Shown: positions 45,025-54,013 of the stretch, piece after piece
Layout of the letters: each line of letters opens with the position of its first letter
Position numbering within the stretch: position 1 is the stretch's first letter
DNA from: Bradyrhizobium sp. SK17
GTDB lineage: Bacteria > Pseudomonadota > Alphaproteobacteria > Rhizobiales > Xanthobacteraceae
DNA: 64,000 nucleotides
Reading direction: 5' to 3'
Assembly (NCBI RefSeq): GCF_002831585.1
Contig: NZ_CP025113.1
Location: forward strand, 2,046,001-2,110,000
The notes under the pieces: model-generated
Databases searched by the model: none
Told to the model about the DNA's origin: nothing
What the model saw: the letters and a program-made list of their open reading frames with translations, nothing else
Translations under genes and position numbers: made by a program

Positions 45025-45350
45025 CCCGCAACCGGACGTCACGCCTTGTTTGGCGACTGCCGGCTTAACCCGGCGATAACCCTGTCACAGACTGACAAAC
45101 ATTCGAGCGCTTGAAGCGCTTTCGGTGCATTCATTGTGCAGCGGCGCGTGGATTTACGCTTCCTTCACCACGCAGCGGCGCTGCCACGCCGTAAATCCGC
45201 GCATTGCGTCACCCGCATACCGGCAACAATTCGCGCCCGGCGCGAAGCCGCCTGCTAAGCGGGCATGCCGCAGCTTCTCAACGTGTGCAGCTATTCGCCA
45301 AGAGATACCAATTTTTCAGAGACTTATCGCAGAAATATCGCCGAGCTGGA
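45025..45350. other. Gene-free stretch with small palindromes
   Basis: No convincing gene in about 325 bases. It contains a 15-base palindrome AGCGCTTGAAGCGCT at 45106-45120 and an inverted pair GGATTTACG (45150-45158) / CGTAAATCC (45190-45198), which could be regulatory sites for the downstream GGDEF/EAL gene. Confidence 0.4.
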
Positions 45351-47573
45351 ATGCGCGTGGGGCGTGCGATACCGATGATGCGGCCAAAGAAAATCAAGAA
45401 ACCGAAGCAGTCCAAACTGTCCCGTTCCCGGGGCCGCCGGCCCACGCCGATCCCGAGAGTGTCAGGCGGTTCGCGTCGGCCCGCGGCTGAGATCGGCGAG
45501 TTGGTTCGCCAACGCGCGCATGCCGAGGCCGCGATCGCCGAGGCACGCAAGTCCAACGCGCGATTGCGCGAAGCGATCGATATCCTGCCGCAGGGCATCG
45601 TGTTCCTGGACCCCGAAGGCCGCTACATGCTGTGGAACAAGAAATACTCGGAAATCTACAAGCGCAGCTCCGACCTGTTCGAGCACGGCGCGCGCCTGGA
45701 GGACACCATCCGCATCGGCGTCGCGCGGGGCGATTATCCCGAGGCCGCCGGGCGTGAGGAAGAGTGGATCGCCGAGCGGCTCAAGAAGATGTACCAGCCG
45801 GGGGAGCGCCACGAGCAAACGCTGGCCGACGGCCGCGTGGTGCTGATCGAGGAGCGGCTGACCTCGGACGGCGGCATTGTCGGCCTGCGTGTCGACATCA
45901 CCGAATTGAAGCAGCGCGAGGCCTCGTTCCGCCTGCTGTTCGACGGCAATCCGGTGCCGATGATCCTGTGCGCGCTCGACGGCGAACGAATCCTGGCGGT
46001 CAACGATGCCGCGATCGCGCATTATGGCTACGTGCGTGCCGAATTCGAGAAGATGACCATCAGGAGCTTGCAGGCGTTCGATCCCGAATTGCCCTGGGCG
46101 CCGGGTCGCAGCAGCGACGAGCAGGCGGCGCGAACCTGGAAGCACGTGCGCGCCGACGGCACGCTGATCGACCTTGCGATCTATTCGCGCCAGCTGATGC
46201 ATGGCGATCAGCCGGCGATGCTGCTCGCGCTGATGGACATCACCGAGCGCAAGCGCGCCGAGGCGCGGCTGGCCTTCATGGCCCAGCACGACGGCCTGAC
46301 CGGCCTGCCGAACCGCAATCTGCTGCGCCAGCAGATGGACGAGATGTTGCAGCACACCCGCCGCTCGACCGACAAGGTCGCAGTGCTGATGCTCGGGCTC
46401 GACAATTTCAAGGCGGTCAACGAGACGCTCGGCCACGGCATCGGCGACAAGCTGTTGCGCGGGGTCGCCAAACGCCTGCGCTCGACGCTGCGCGAGGAAG
46501 ACGCGCTGGCGCGCCTCAATTCCGATGAGTTCACCATCGTGCAGGGCGGCGTGATGCGGCCCGAGGATGCGGTGCTGCTGGCGCGGCGGATCCTGGAGGC
46601 GATCGGCGAGCCCTATCTGCTCGAGGGGCATTCGGTGGTGATCGGCGCCAGCATCGGGATCGCGATGTCGCCCGGCGACGGCGAGGATTCCGAGAAGCTG
46701 CTGAAGAGCGCCGACATGGCATTGTCGCGCGCCAAGAGCGAGTTCCGCGGCACCTTCTCCTTCTTCGAAGCCGAGATGGATGCGCGCGCCCAGAGCCGCC
46801 GCAAGATCGAGATCGATCTGCGCGATGCGATCCAGAACGACGGCCTGCAACCCTACTACCAGCCGCTGGTCGACCTCACCAGTGGACGCATCACCGGCCT
46901 TGAGGCGCTGGTGCGCTGGCCGCATCCGGAGCGCGGGATGATCTCGCCCGGCGAGTTCATCCCGGTCGCCGAGGAGACCGGCCTGATCAATTCGCTCGGC
47001 TCGTTGATGCTGCATCGTGCCTGCATGGATGCCGCGCAATGGCCTGACGACGTGCGCGTCGCCGTCAATCTGTCGCCGTTGCAGTTCCGTACCGGCAACC
47101 TGCTGGCGCTGGTCACCGACGCGCTGCGGCAATCCGGCCTGCCGGCGCGGCGGCTCGAACTCGAGATCACCGAAACGCTGCTGCTGGAAAAGAGCAGCCA
47201 GGTGCTGGCGACGCTGCACGCGCTGCGCGCGCTCGGGGTGCGGATGTCGATGGACGATTTCGGCACCGGCTATTCGAGCCTCAGCTATCTGCGCAGCTTC
47301 CCGTTCGACAAGATCAAGATCGACCAGTCCTTCGTGCGCGACCTCGGCGCCAACCCGGATGCGCAGGCGATCGTGCGCTCGATCGTCAGCCTCGGCATGG
47401 GATTGGGCGTCACCATCACCGCCGAGGGCGTCGAGACCGAAGCGGAACTGAGCTGCCTGCGCGCCGAAGGCTGCCACGAGGGCCAGGGCTTCCTGTTCAG
47501 CCGCGCCCGGCCGAACGCCGAAGTGATCAGCCTCTTGAAAGCGCAGCGCGTCGCCACGGCGCTGGTGGCGTAG
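45351..47573 (+). CDS. PAS-GGDEF-EAL protein, likely c-di-GMP phosphodiesterase
   Basis: 740 residues from ATG 45351; starts at 45204 and 45375 are also possible. A basic N terminus (KKIKKPKQSKLSRSRGRR) leads to a coiled coil, a PAS-type domain (about 55-170), a second PAS (about 180-300), GGDEF (about 310-470) and EAL (about 480-735). The GGDEF signature reads NSDEF, so cyclase activity is unlikely. The EAL domain keeps EALVRW, ETLLLE, DDFGTGYSSL and EGVETEAEL, the metal and substrate residues. It should degrade c-di-GMP in response to the PAS input, or bind GTP in the dead GGDEF domain. No membrane segment. Confidence 0.92.
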   Translation: MRVGRAIPMMRPKKIKKPKQSKLSRSRGRRPTPIPRVSGGSRRPAAEIGELVRQRAHAEAAIAEARKSNARLREAIDILPQGIVFLDPEGRYMLWNKKYSEIYKRSSDLFEHGARLEDTIRIGVARGDYPEAAGREEEWIAERLKKMYQPGERHEQTLADGRVVLIEERLTSDGGIVGLRVDITELKQREASFRLLFDGNPVPMILCALDGERILAVNDAAIAHYGYVRAEFEKMTIRSLQAFDPELPWAPGRSSDEQAARTWKHVRADGTLIDLAIYSRQLMHGDQPAMLLALMDITERKRAEARLAFMAQHDGLTGLPNRNLLRQQMDEMLQHTRRSTDKVAVLMLGLDNFKAVNETLGHGIGDKLLRGVAKRLRSTLREEDALARLNSDEFTIVQGGVMRPEDAVLLARRILEAIGEPYLLEGHSVVIGASIGIAMSPGDGEDSEKLLKSADMALSRAKSEFRGTFSFFEAEMDARAQSRRKIEIDLRDAIQNDGLQPYYQPLVDLTSGRITGLEALVRWPHPERGMISPGEFIPVAEETGLINSLGSLMLHRACMDAAQWPDDVRVAVNLSPLQFRTGNLLALVTDALRQSGLPARRLELEITETLLLEKSSQVLATLHALRALGVRMSMDDFGTGYSSLSYLRSFPFDKIKIDQSFVRDLGANPDAQAIVRSIVSLGMGLGVTITAEGVETEAELSCLRAEGCHEGQGFLFSRARPNAEVISLLKAQRVATALVA

Positions 47574-47590
47574 CTGCCACGGCTGCTCTC

Positions 47591-47677
47591 CCGTCATTGT
47601 GAGCGCAGCGAAGCAATCTATCTATCCTCCGCGCGGTCAGATGGATTGCTTCGTCGCTTCGCTCCTCGCAATGACGG
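47591..47677. repeat. Interspersed palindromic element, family A (second copy)
   Basis: Outer arms CCGTCATTG / CAATGACGG and inner arms GAAGCAATCTAT / ATGGATTGCTTC. It lies between the convergent GGDEF/EAL and DUF1801 genes, so it may serve both as a transcript end. Confidence 0.82.
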
Positions 47678-47683
47678 CAAGGA

Positions 47684-48142
47684 TTACGCCTTGCCGGCCG
47701 CCGCCTTCTTGTTCAAATGATAGGTCAGCGCCAGCGCCACGCAGTGGCGCAGCTCTACCTCCGGCAGCTTGCCGGCGACATCGAGCAGGATCGCGCGATT
47801 GCCGCTATAGCTGAGCTCGGGATAGAGCTCGCGAAAGGTCTCGACCAGGTTGGTCTGGCAGTGAAAATAGACCGCGACCTGGTCGGCGGCCGGCTTCACC
47901 TGGTCGATCCGGATCGTGCTGCCGCTGCCGGTCTCCGCCGTCAGGTAGCTCGGCTGGCCCCATTTCAGCGTCTCTTGCAGCGCGCCGACGCCCTTGGTCG
48001 TCTTCGCGGCCTCGAAGATCAGCCGCCGCAGCGCCAGCAGCTTGGCCTTGACGGGGGCAGGGTAGCCGTCGAACAGCGAGTCCGCGGCCTTTGCTTGCGG
48101 GGGACGTGCAGCCTTCGTGGTCGACGTTGCCGGCTTGCGCAT
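47684..48142 (-). CDS. DUF1801 domain protein
   Basis: 152 residues, basic N terminus (about 1-22), then the DUF1801 fold (about 25-140): YPAPVKAKLLALRRLIFEAA, ETLKWGQPSYLT, then VAVYFHCQTNLVETFREL. The family is a small alpha/beta protein of unknown function found widely in bacteria. Soluble and cytoplasmic. It is 34 bases downstream of the TauE gene and may be the third gene of the TetR-TauE unit. Confidence 0.88.
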   Translation of the reverse strand: MRKPATSTTKAARPPQAKAADSLFDGYPAPVKAKLLALRRLIFEAAKTTKGVGALQETLKWGQPSYLTAETGSGSTIRIDQVKPAADQVAVYFHCQTNLVETFRELYPELSYSGNRAILLDVAGKLPEVELRHCVALALTYHLNKKAAAGKA

Positions 48143-48176
48143 GGAGAACTCCGAGAGGAGGACATACCGTGTTTAT

Positions 48177-48959
48177 CTACCACAGCGCCTTGAACGTCAT
48201 ATAGAGCGCCATCAGCGACACGAAGAAGATCATCGCGATGCGGAGCGTCGCGCGATCGACGCGGTTGGCGGCGCGGGCGCCGAGATCGGTGCCTCCGAGC
48301 AGGCCGACGACGACTCCCGCCAGCACCGGCCATGACGCGAGCGCGCCCTCGCTCCAGTAAATCCAGGCCGACGGGAGCGTGGTCGGGATCAGCGACATCA
48401 CGAGGCTCGCCATCTGCGCCTGGTGTTGCGGCACGCCGAGCACGGCGCTCAGGCCCACCACGGTTGCCAGCCCGCCGCCAATGCCCAGGAAGCCCGACGA
48501 CAGGCCGGCCAGCAGGCCGACAGAGAGCAGGGCCGGCCAGGGTATGTCGCGCGCCGCGCGATCGTCGTCGGGATCTGCCTTGTCGCGCCCACCGCGCAGG
48601 ATCAGCATCGCGTCGAGTGCGACGAGATAGGCCACATAGGTCCAGCGCAGCGCAGGCTCGCCGACATGGTTCGCGGCGAGTGCGCCGGCGGCGCCCCCGG
48701 CGACGAAGCCAATGGTCAGAAGAATGATCCAGCGCAGCGGCGTGCGGTTGCCGCTCTGCCAGTAACGCCTGATCCCGGTGAGGCTGGTCGGAGGCACCTG
48801 CGCGACCAGCGAAATGCCCTGCGCGACGTGCTGCCCGGCGCCAAGCAACAGCACCGAGAACACCACCAGCCCGCCGCCAGGACTGACGCCAAGCAGCCCG
48901 GCGGTCAGGCCGCCTGCCAAACCGGTGATCAGGCCGGCAAGGAGATCGTGGATGGCCAT
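48177..48959 (-). CDS. TauE/SafE family sulfite/organic anion exporter
   Basis: 260 residues with about eight helices in two homologous halves. The typical TauE signature is present in both: LTAGLLGVSPGGGLVVFSVL near the start and LSSGFLGIGGGLATVVGLSA in the middle. It is probably an inner-membrane exporter of sulfite or an organosulfonate; substrate unknown. The TetR gene is 10 bases upstream, so it is likely regulated by it. Confidence 0.9.
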   Translation of the reverse strand: MAIHDLLAGLITGLAGGLTAGLLGVSPGGGLVVFSVLLLGAGQHVAQGISLVAQVPPTSLTGIRRYWQSGNRTPLRWIILLTIGFVAGGAAGALAANHVGEPALRWTYVAYLVALDAMLILRGGRDKADPDDDRAARDIPWPALLSVGLLAGLSSGFLGIGGGLATVVGLSAVLGVPQHQAQMASLVMSLIPTTLPSAWIYWSEGALASWPVLAGVVVGLLGGTDLGARAANRVDRATLRIAMIFFVSLMALYMTFKALW

Positions 48960-48969
48960 CGGGGTTCCG

Positions 48970-49575
48970 TCAGCGTTTCGCGGCGAGGCCGGCGAGAAAG
49001 GTCTCGAAGACCTGCATAGCCTCGGATGTGGAGATGGATTCGCCCCACAGCCGTTGCAGCACGATGCCCTGGAACATGGCGACGATCGCTCGCGCTGCGC
49101 CGCGCGGCTGAACGGTGCGGTGGATCACGCCGCGTTTCTGCCCCCGGCGCAGCATCTCGGCGATCAAGGCGATCGGCTGCCGTATTCCGCTCGCCACCTG
49201 TTCGCGGATCACGTCGTCGCGGAGTGCCTCCGCCCAGAGTTGCAAGCCGACGCGGCGGGCCTGCAAGCCCGCCTCCTTTTGCAAGTCGCCGAGGAAGGCG
49301 CGCGCGACCGCCCGCAAGCCCTGCAACGGATCATCGGTGTCGCCTCCGGCAGCGAACAGCGTGCTGTCGCGACCGTGACGGCTGTCGCTGATCGCCTGGA
49401 TCAATTCGTCCTTGCTGGCGAAGTGTCCGTAGATGCAGCCCGCGCTGAGGCCCGACTCCTTGATCACGTCCTGGATCGTGGTCTGGTGAAATCCCTGCCG
49501 CGCAAAGCAGTTCTCGGCGGCGCGCAGGATCTCCTCGCGGCGCAGCGCCAGGGTTTCGGGTTTCACCTTCGGCAT
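48970..49575 (-). CDS. TetR/AcrR family transcriptional regulator
   Basis: 201 residues. The N-terminal HTH is clear (about 10-55, RREEILRAAENCFARQGFHQ, then TIQDVIKESGLSAGCIYGHF). The C-terminal domain is helical, with Trp in LQLWAEAL and a TetR_C-type ligand pocket. It heads the minus-strand unit TetR-TauE-DUF1801 and is divergent from the sterol-desaturase gene. A 14-base palindrome in the gap between the two is a probable operator for both. Confidence 0.92.
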   Translation of the reverse strand: MPKVKPETLALRREEILRAAENCFARQGFHQTTIQDVIKESGLSAGCIYGHFASKDELIQAISDSRHGRDSTLFAAGGDTDDPLQGLRAVARAFLGDLQKEAGLQARRVGLQLWAEALRDDVIREQVASGIRQPIALIAEMLRRGQKRGVIHRTVQPRGAARAIVAMFQGIVLQRLWGESISTSEAMQVFETFLAGLAAKR

Positions 49576-49649
49576 GATCGGTTCCTTCGGAGTCCCGGCG
49601 CAGCCTGAGCGGCGGGACGGCTTGACGTTCGCAGGCCTCCATTATAAAG

Positions 49650-49663
49650 AACGAATATTCGTT
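49650..49663. promoter_or_regulatory. Putative TetR operator in the divergent promoter
   Basis: Perfect palindrome AACGAATATTCGTT, AT-rich against its neighbourhood. It lies 74 bases upstream of the TetR start and 23 bases upstream of the sterol-desaturase start, so one site could control both directions. Confidence 0.6.
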
Positions 49664-49686
49664 TTGTAAAGAGAGGAGCACGCGTC

Positions 49687-50592
49687 ATGATCGGCTTTGT
49701 GAAGCTCTTGTCCCAACCCGGCGCCGGAGAGGCGGCGCAGGTCGCGCTGCCATCCGCCGGCGCGCGTATCACGTTTCTGCTCGCCGGCTTCGCGCTGGTG
49801 CTGCTGTTCGAGGCGGCGTTTCCGCTGTTCGACTACGCCCGTAGCGAACGGCTGCGTAACATCGGGCGCAACGCCGCCATCACCGTGATCTTCGTTGGCG
49901 TCAACCTGTTGCTCAGTCCGCTCTCGCCATTGGCCACGCATTGGACCGCGGACGCGGGATTCGGCCTGTCTTACTGGCTTGGCCTGTCAGCCCCGGCCCA
50001 ACTCCTGCTCGGCCTCATCGGACTCGACCTCTTCACCTATTTCGCCCACCTCTCGATGCACAAGCTCGGCTGGATGTGGCGCTTCCACCGCGTGCACCAT
50101 GCCGACCGCTTGGTCGATGTCACCACCGCGTTCCGCGAGCATCCGGGTGAGACGCTATGGCGGATCAGTTGGCACATCGCCGGCGTCGTGGTGTTCGGAA
50201 CGCCGGCCTGGGTGCTGGTCACCTATCTGACGCTGTCGGCGCTGAACGGCCAGCTCGAGCATGCCAATATCAGGCTGCCTGAGCGCCTCGATCGCTGGCT
50301 GCGGCTGCTGTTCGTGACGCCGAACATGCACAAGATGCATCATTCCCGTCACCAGCCAGAGACCGACAGCAACTATTCGAACCTGCTCTCGATCTGGGAC
50401 CGGCTTGGCGGCACTTACAACCATGGCCCGCGCTTTGCCGAACTGCGTTACGGGCTCGACGGCTTCGATGGTTCCGAGCAACAATCGCTGCGCGGTCTGC
50501 TGAAGATGCCTTTCATGAGCGACTGGGGAGGATCGGCGCCGGATGGCAAGTCCGAACAATCCGCACCGCCGCCCCTCCTGCCATGGCCGTGA
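49687..50592 (+). CDS. Sterol desaturase / fatty acid hydroxylase family protein
   Basis: 301 residues with about four or five membrane helices. The di-iron histidine clusters of the family are present: HLSMHKLGWMWRFHRVHHAD (about 120-140; HxxxH and HRVHH), then EHANIRL, and HKMHHSRHQ near residue 215. It probably hydroxylates or desaturates a lipid or hopanoid at the membrane using O2. It is divergent from the TetR-TauE unit and follows the operator palindrome. Substrate unknown. Confidence 0.9.
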   Translation: MIGFVKLLSQPGAGEAAQVALPSAGARITFLLAGFALVLLFEAAFPLFDYARSERLRNIGRNAAITVIFVGVNLLLSPLSPLATHWTADAGFGLSYWLGLSAPAQLLLGLIGLDLFTYFAHLSMHKLGWMWRFHRVHHADRLVDVTTAFREHPGETLWRISWHIAGVVVFGTPAWVLVTYLTLSALNGQLEHANIRLPERLDRWLRLLFVTPNMHKMHHSRHQPETDSNYSNLLSIWDRLGGTYNHGPRFAELRYGLDGFDGSEQQSLRGLLKMPFMSDWGGSAPDGKSEQSAPPPLLPWP

Positions 50593-50613
50593 CGTGACCC
50601 GCAGCGCCGCCGC

Positions 50614-52581
50614 TCAGGCGGCGTTGCGCAGGCCGGCGAGGAAGGTGTCGACGCTGTGTGACAGCGCGGAGGCGTGATCGCCGAGTTGGCCTGATGTATC
50701 CAGCACATTGCCGGTGAGCGCGCGGGATTGGCCGGCGGCCTCGCTCGCGCCGGCGATATTGGCGGAGACTTCGCCGGTCCCGGACGACGCCTGTTGCACG
50801 CTGCGGGCAATCTCGCGCGTCGCCGAGTCCTGCTGCTCGACGGCGGCCGCGATCGCGGTGGCGATGCCCGAGATCTCGCGGATGGTGGTGCTGATGTCGC
50901 CGATCGCGCTGACGCAATTGCCGGTGGCGGACTGGATCGCGCCGACCTGGCCGGCGATCTCGTCGGTCGCCTTCGCGGTCTGGCTCGCCAGTTCCTTGAC
51001 CTCGGAGGCGACCACGGCGAAGCCGCGGCCAGCGTCGCCGGCGCGCGCCGCCTCGATGGTGGCGTTGAGCGCCAACAGATTGGTCTGGCTGGCGATCGCG
51101 CTGATCAGGCGCAGCACGTCGCCGATCTTCTCGGCTGACGCGGCGAGGCTCGTCACCATCTCGGTGGTTTCCGCTGCCTTGGCCACGGCGTTGTCGGCGA
51201 CGCGGCTGGAATGGGTGACCTGGCGCCCGATCTCGGTGATCGAGGACGCCAGCTCCTCGGTCGCCGCCGCGACCGCATTGACGCTGGCCGAGGCTTCCTC
51301 CGACGCGGCGGCTGCCGCCGAGGTCCGCTCCGAGGTGCCGTTGACACTCGACGTGATCTCGCCTGCGACGCGCTGCATGTCGCTCGACGACCGCGCGACG
51401 GCGGCGACCATATCCTTGACGTCGGACTCGAAGCGGTCGGCCATCTGCCGTTGCAGCGTCCGCCGGTCGGTCTCCGCCTTCACCTTGTCGGCCTCCTGCG
51501 CCTCGCGCAGCGACGAGGTCTCGATCATGCTGCGGCGGAACACGTCGACCGCTTTCGCCATCGTGCCGAGCTCGTCGCGGCGCTCGCTGCCGGGAATCGT
51601 GACGCTGGTGTCGCCGCTGGAGAGGCGGTTCATCACGGCGGTGATCGCGATCAGCGGCCGTGACAGGCCGCGGCCGAGCAGGAATGCCAGCAATATGGCC
51701 GCGGCCAGGATCGCAACCACGCCGAGGACCAGGTTGCGCTGCGCGGTTGCGGCCGCGGCCGCATAGTCGCTGGTGTCCTTGATGATCTCGAGCACGGCGA
51801 CCGGTTCGCCGGCATAGTTCTTGATCTGGCCGAGATAGAGCTCGACCTCGTGGCCGTCGAGAACGGCGTCGCGCAGCACGGCCGCGCCGTTCATCACGCT
51901 CTTGAGCTCGTCCTGGGTCGCCACCACGCTGTCGCCGAAGGTCGAGGACAGCCGCCTGAAGCGCTGGCCGTCGAAGGAATGCACGGCGAGGTCGATGCCG
52001 AAGCGCTTCTTGGCGCGGTCGACGAATTCCTTGCCGAAGGCGACGCCGATGTCGACATTGCCCAGCGTCTTGCCGTCGTGCATGACCGGGGTCATGCCGA
52101 AGATCGAAAGCGCTTCGCGGGCGGGCTCGACGCCGACGATCGGTTTGCCGGCCTTGATCGATTCCACCACGGTGATGCGCCGGGTGGAGGCGTCGTCGCC
52201 GAAGATTTTCGGGGTGTGGACCCGATAGAAGCTCGTCGCCGGGGCCTGCCAGAACGAAATCAGCGGGATGCCCTGCGCCTTGATCGCGGCCCAGGGCGCG
52301 GCGAGCAGCTTGCCGAGGCCGTCACGATCGCCCTTGGCGACGGCATCCTCGACCGGCGGCAAGGCTGCGATCACGGCCGAGACCGCGAGCGCGGCGCGCC
52401 CCTCATATTCGATTGCCGCGATCACGCTGTCATATTGCAGCTTGAGCTGCTGATCGAGCGCGAGCCGCGTCAGCGCGCGTTGCTGGCTGATGGAGAAGCC
52501 ACCGAGGATCGCGCAGGCGATTGCGACAGTCAGGGCAATCGCCAGGATCAGGCGGGCGGCAATCGATCGAAGCGTGAACAT
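50614..52581 (-). CDS. Methyl-accepting chemotaxis protein with Cache sensor
   Basis: 655 residues. A membrane helix at 10-30 precedes a periplasmic sensor of about 245 residues that looks like a single-Cache domain ([35 protein letters not shown]). A second membrane helix (about 280-300) leads to HAMP (305-355) and the long signalling coiled coil. The hairpin tip is [20 protein letters not shown] within the conserved MCP core. It relays a periplasmic ligand to CheA/CheW. No C-terminal CheR-docking pentapeptide is present. Ligand unknown. Confidence 0.94.
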   Translation of the reverse strand: MFTLRSIAARLILAIALTVAIACAILGGFSISQQRALTRLALDQQLKLQYDSVIAAIEYEGRAALAVSAVIAALPPVEDAVAKGDRDGLGKLLAAPWAAIKAQGIPLISFWQAPATSFYRVHTPKIFGDDASTRRITVVESIKAGKPIVGVEPAREALSIFGMTPVMHDGKTLGNVDIGVAFGKEFVDRAKKRFGIDLAVHSFDGQRFRRLSSTFGDSVVATQDELKSVMNGAAVLRDAVLDGHEVELYLGQIKNYAGEPVAVLEIIKDTSDYAAAAATAQRNLVLGVVAILAAAILLAFLLGRGLSRPLIAITAVMNRLSSGDTSVTIPGSERRDELGTMAKAVDVFRRSMIETSSLREAQEADKVKAETDRRTLQRQMADRFESDVKDMVAAVARSSSDMQRVAGEITSSVNGTSERTSAAAAASEEASASVNAVAAATEELASSITEIGRQVTHSSRVADNAVAKAAETTEMVTSLAASAEKIGDVLRLISAIASQTNLLALNATIEAARAGDAGRGFAVVASEVKELASQTAKATDEIAGQVGAIQSATGNCVSAIGDISTTIREISGIATAIAAAVEQQDSATREIARSVQQASSGTGEVSANIAGASEAAGQSRALTGNVLDTSGQLGDHASALSHSVDTFLAGLRNAA

Positions 52582-52695
52582 GGTACCGTCGGAATTCCAG
52601 GGATTTTCGAGTCCGCAAGCTCTCAGAAAAAGCTTAACAACCGGGTGTTGCCGCCGACAGCTTCCTCACTCCCCGGCACTACTTTCGTATCACCA

Positions 52696-53868
52696 CTAAC
52701 GCGTCGTCGGCGGCGCTGTGAGATTGCCCGAGAGGATCGCCTTGCCGGCGTCCTCATACTGGGTGTCGCGGGCCTGGATCTGCTGCGCGATCGCATGCAT
52801 GTCACGGAAGCGTCGCTCGAACGGGTTCTTCGCGAACACCGCCGTCGCGCCCGACATGTGATAGGCGATGTCGACCACGGAGGCCGACTGGTGGATGGTC
52901 CAGGTCGAGGCGATGCGGATCGCAATGCGATGTGCTTCGCTGATCGGATCACCGCGCGCCAGATCGCGCCAGACGTCGTTGGCGGTCGCGTACAGATAGG
53001 CGCGCGCGGCGCGCAGGCTCGCCTCGGTGCGGCCGATCTGGCCTTGCACTGCATTGTTGTCGCGCATCGCCTTCAATCCTTGCGGGGTCTTGCCGCGCGC
53101 GAGTTCGGTCGCCGCATCGAGCATGGCGCGCGCGACACCGAGCGAGGTCGCGGCAAAGCCCATGCTGAACACCATGTTGGTGGTGAGCTTGTAGAGCGGT
53201 CCCGTTTCGCGGCATGCGCTGGGGTCGTCGCGCAGCGCGGCGAACTTCTCCGGGATGAAGAGGTTGTCGACCGAATAGGAATCGGTGCCGGTGCCCCTCA
53301 GGCCGATGACGTCCCAGACGTCATACATCGTGGCTTGCGACATCGGGAACAGGATGGTGCGGATCTCCGGCGAACCGTCAGGCTTGTTGCGTGGTGAGCC
53401 GTCGGCTTCGACGACCCGGACGTGGGCGCCGAGCCAGCTCGCCTGCCGCGAGCCCGAGGCAAAATCCCAGCGCGCGCTGGCGCGGTAGCCGCCGGGCTCG
53501 GCGCGAACCTCGCGGCCGATCGCGCCCCAGGCCAGGATGCCGGGCGCAGTGTTGAAGATCTCGTCGGCGGCTTCAGGATCGAGATAGGCCGCGGTCATCG
53601 CGCAGACGCTGCATTGGCCGAGGCACCATGCGGTCGACGCGTCGGCCTTGGCGATCTCCTCCTGCATCTGCATGAATTCGTCGAGCGTCGCCTCGGCGCC
53701 GCCAAATCGCTTCGGCAGCAGCGCCCGGTACAGTCCGTTCTCGACAAGGGCCGCGGTCACGGAAGGCGTCAGCCGCCGCGTTCGTTCGATGTCGTCGGCT
53801 TCGCTCATGATCAGCGGCGCCAGTGCGCGCGCCCGCTCGACAAGGTCAAACCCCTGCGGCCTGTTCAT
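52696..53868 (-). CDS. Acyl-CoA dehydrogenase family / class D flavin monooxygenase-like protein
   Basis: 390 residues of the acyl-CoA dehydrogenase fold. N-terminal helices contain NGLYRALLPKRFGGAEATL; the middle beta domain has GYRASARWDFASGSRQASW and the flavin region IGLRGTGTDSYSVDNLFIP; the C-terminal four-helix bundle ends in SGATAVFAKNPFERRFRDM. This arrangement matches HsaA/DszC-like oxygenases as well as dehydrogenases, and the catalytic Glu of acyl-CoA dehydrogenases is not evident, which favours a flavin monooxygenase. Substrate unknown. Confidence 0.85.
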   Translation of the reverse strand: MNRPQGFDLVERARALAPLIMSEADDIERTRRLTPSVTAALVENGLYRALLPKRFGGAEATLDEFMQMQEEIAKADASTAWCLGQCSVCAMTAAYLDPEAADEIFNTAPGILAWGAIGREVRAEPGGYRASARWDFASGSRQASWLGAHVRVVEADGSPRNKPDGSPEIRTILFPMSQATMYDVWDVIGLRGTGTDSYSVDNLFIPEKFAALRDDPSACRETGPLYKLTTNMVFSMGFAATSLGVARAMLDAATELARGKTPQGLKAMRDNNAVQGQIGRTEASLRAARAYLYATANDVWRDLARGDPISEAHRIAIRIASTWTIHQSASVVDIAYHMSGATAVFAKNPFERRFRDMHAIAQQIQARDTQYEDAGKAILSGNLTAPPTTR

Positions 53869-54013
53869 GCGTTTCCTCGGCCCCTTCGGTCGTTCTTGTT
53901 GGGCGCGTCAGGTGATGGTGACGCATCCGGCCGGGGAGGGCAAGGTAGCATGGTGTGTCCGCAGATCAGCCATCCGCTGTTGGTGCCGATGCGTGACGGA
54001 TCGACGGACGCGC

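Noticed and set aside
45462..47597. A 711-codon minus-strand frame opposite the GGDEF/EAL gene
   Set aside because: The GGDEF/EAL protein accounts for the coding signal. The antisense product shows no motif.
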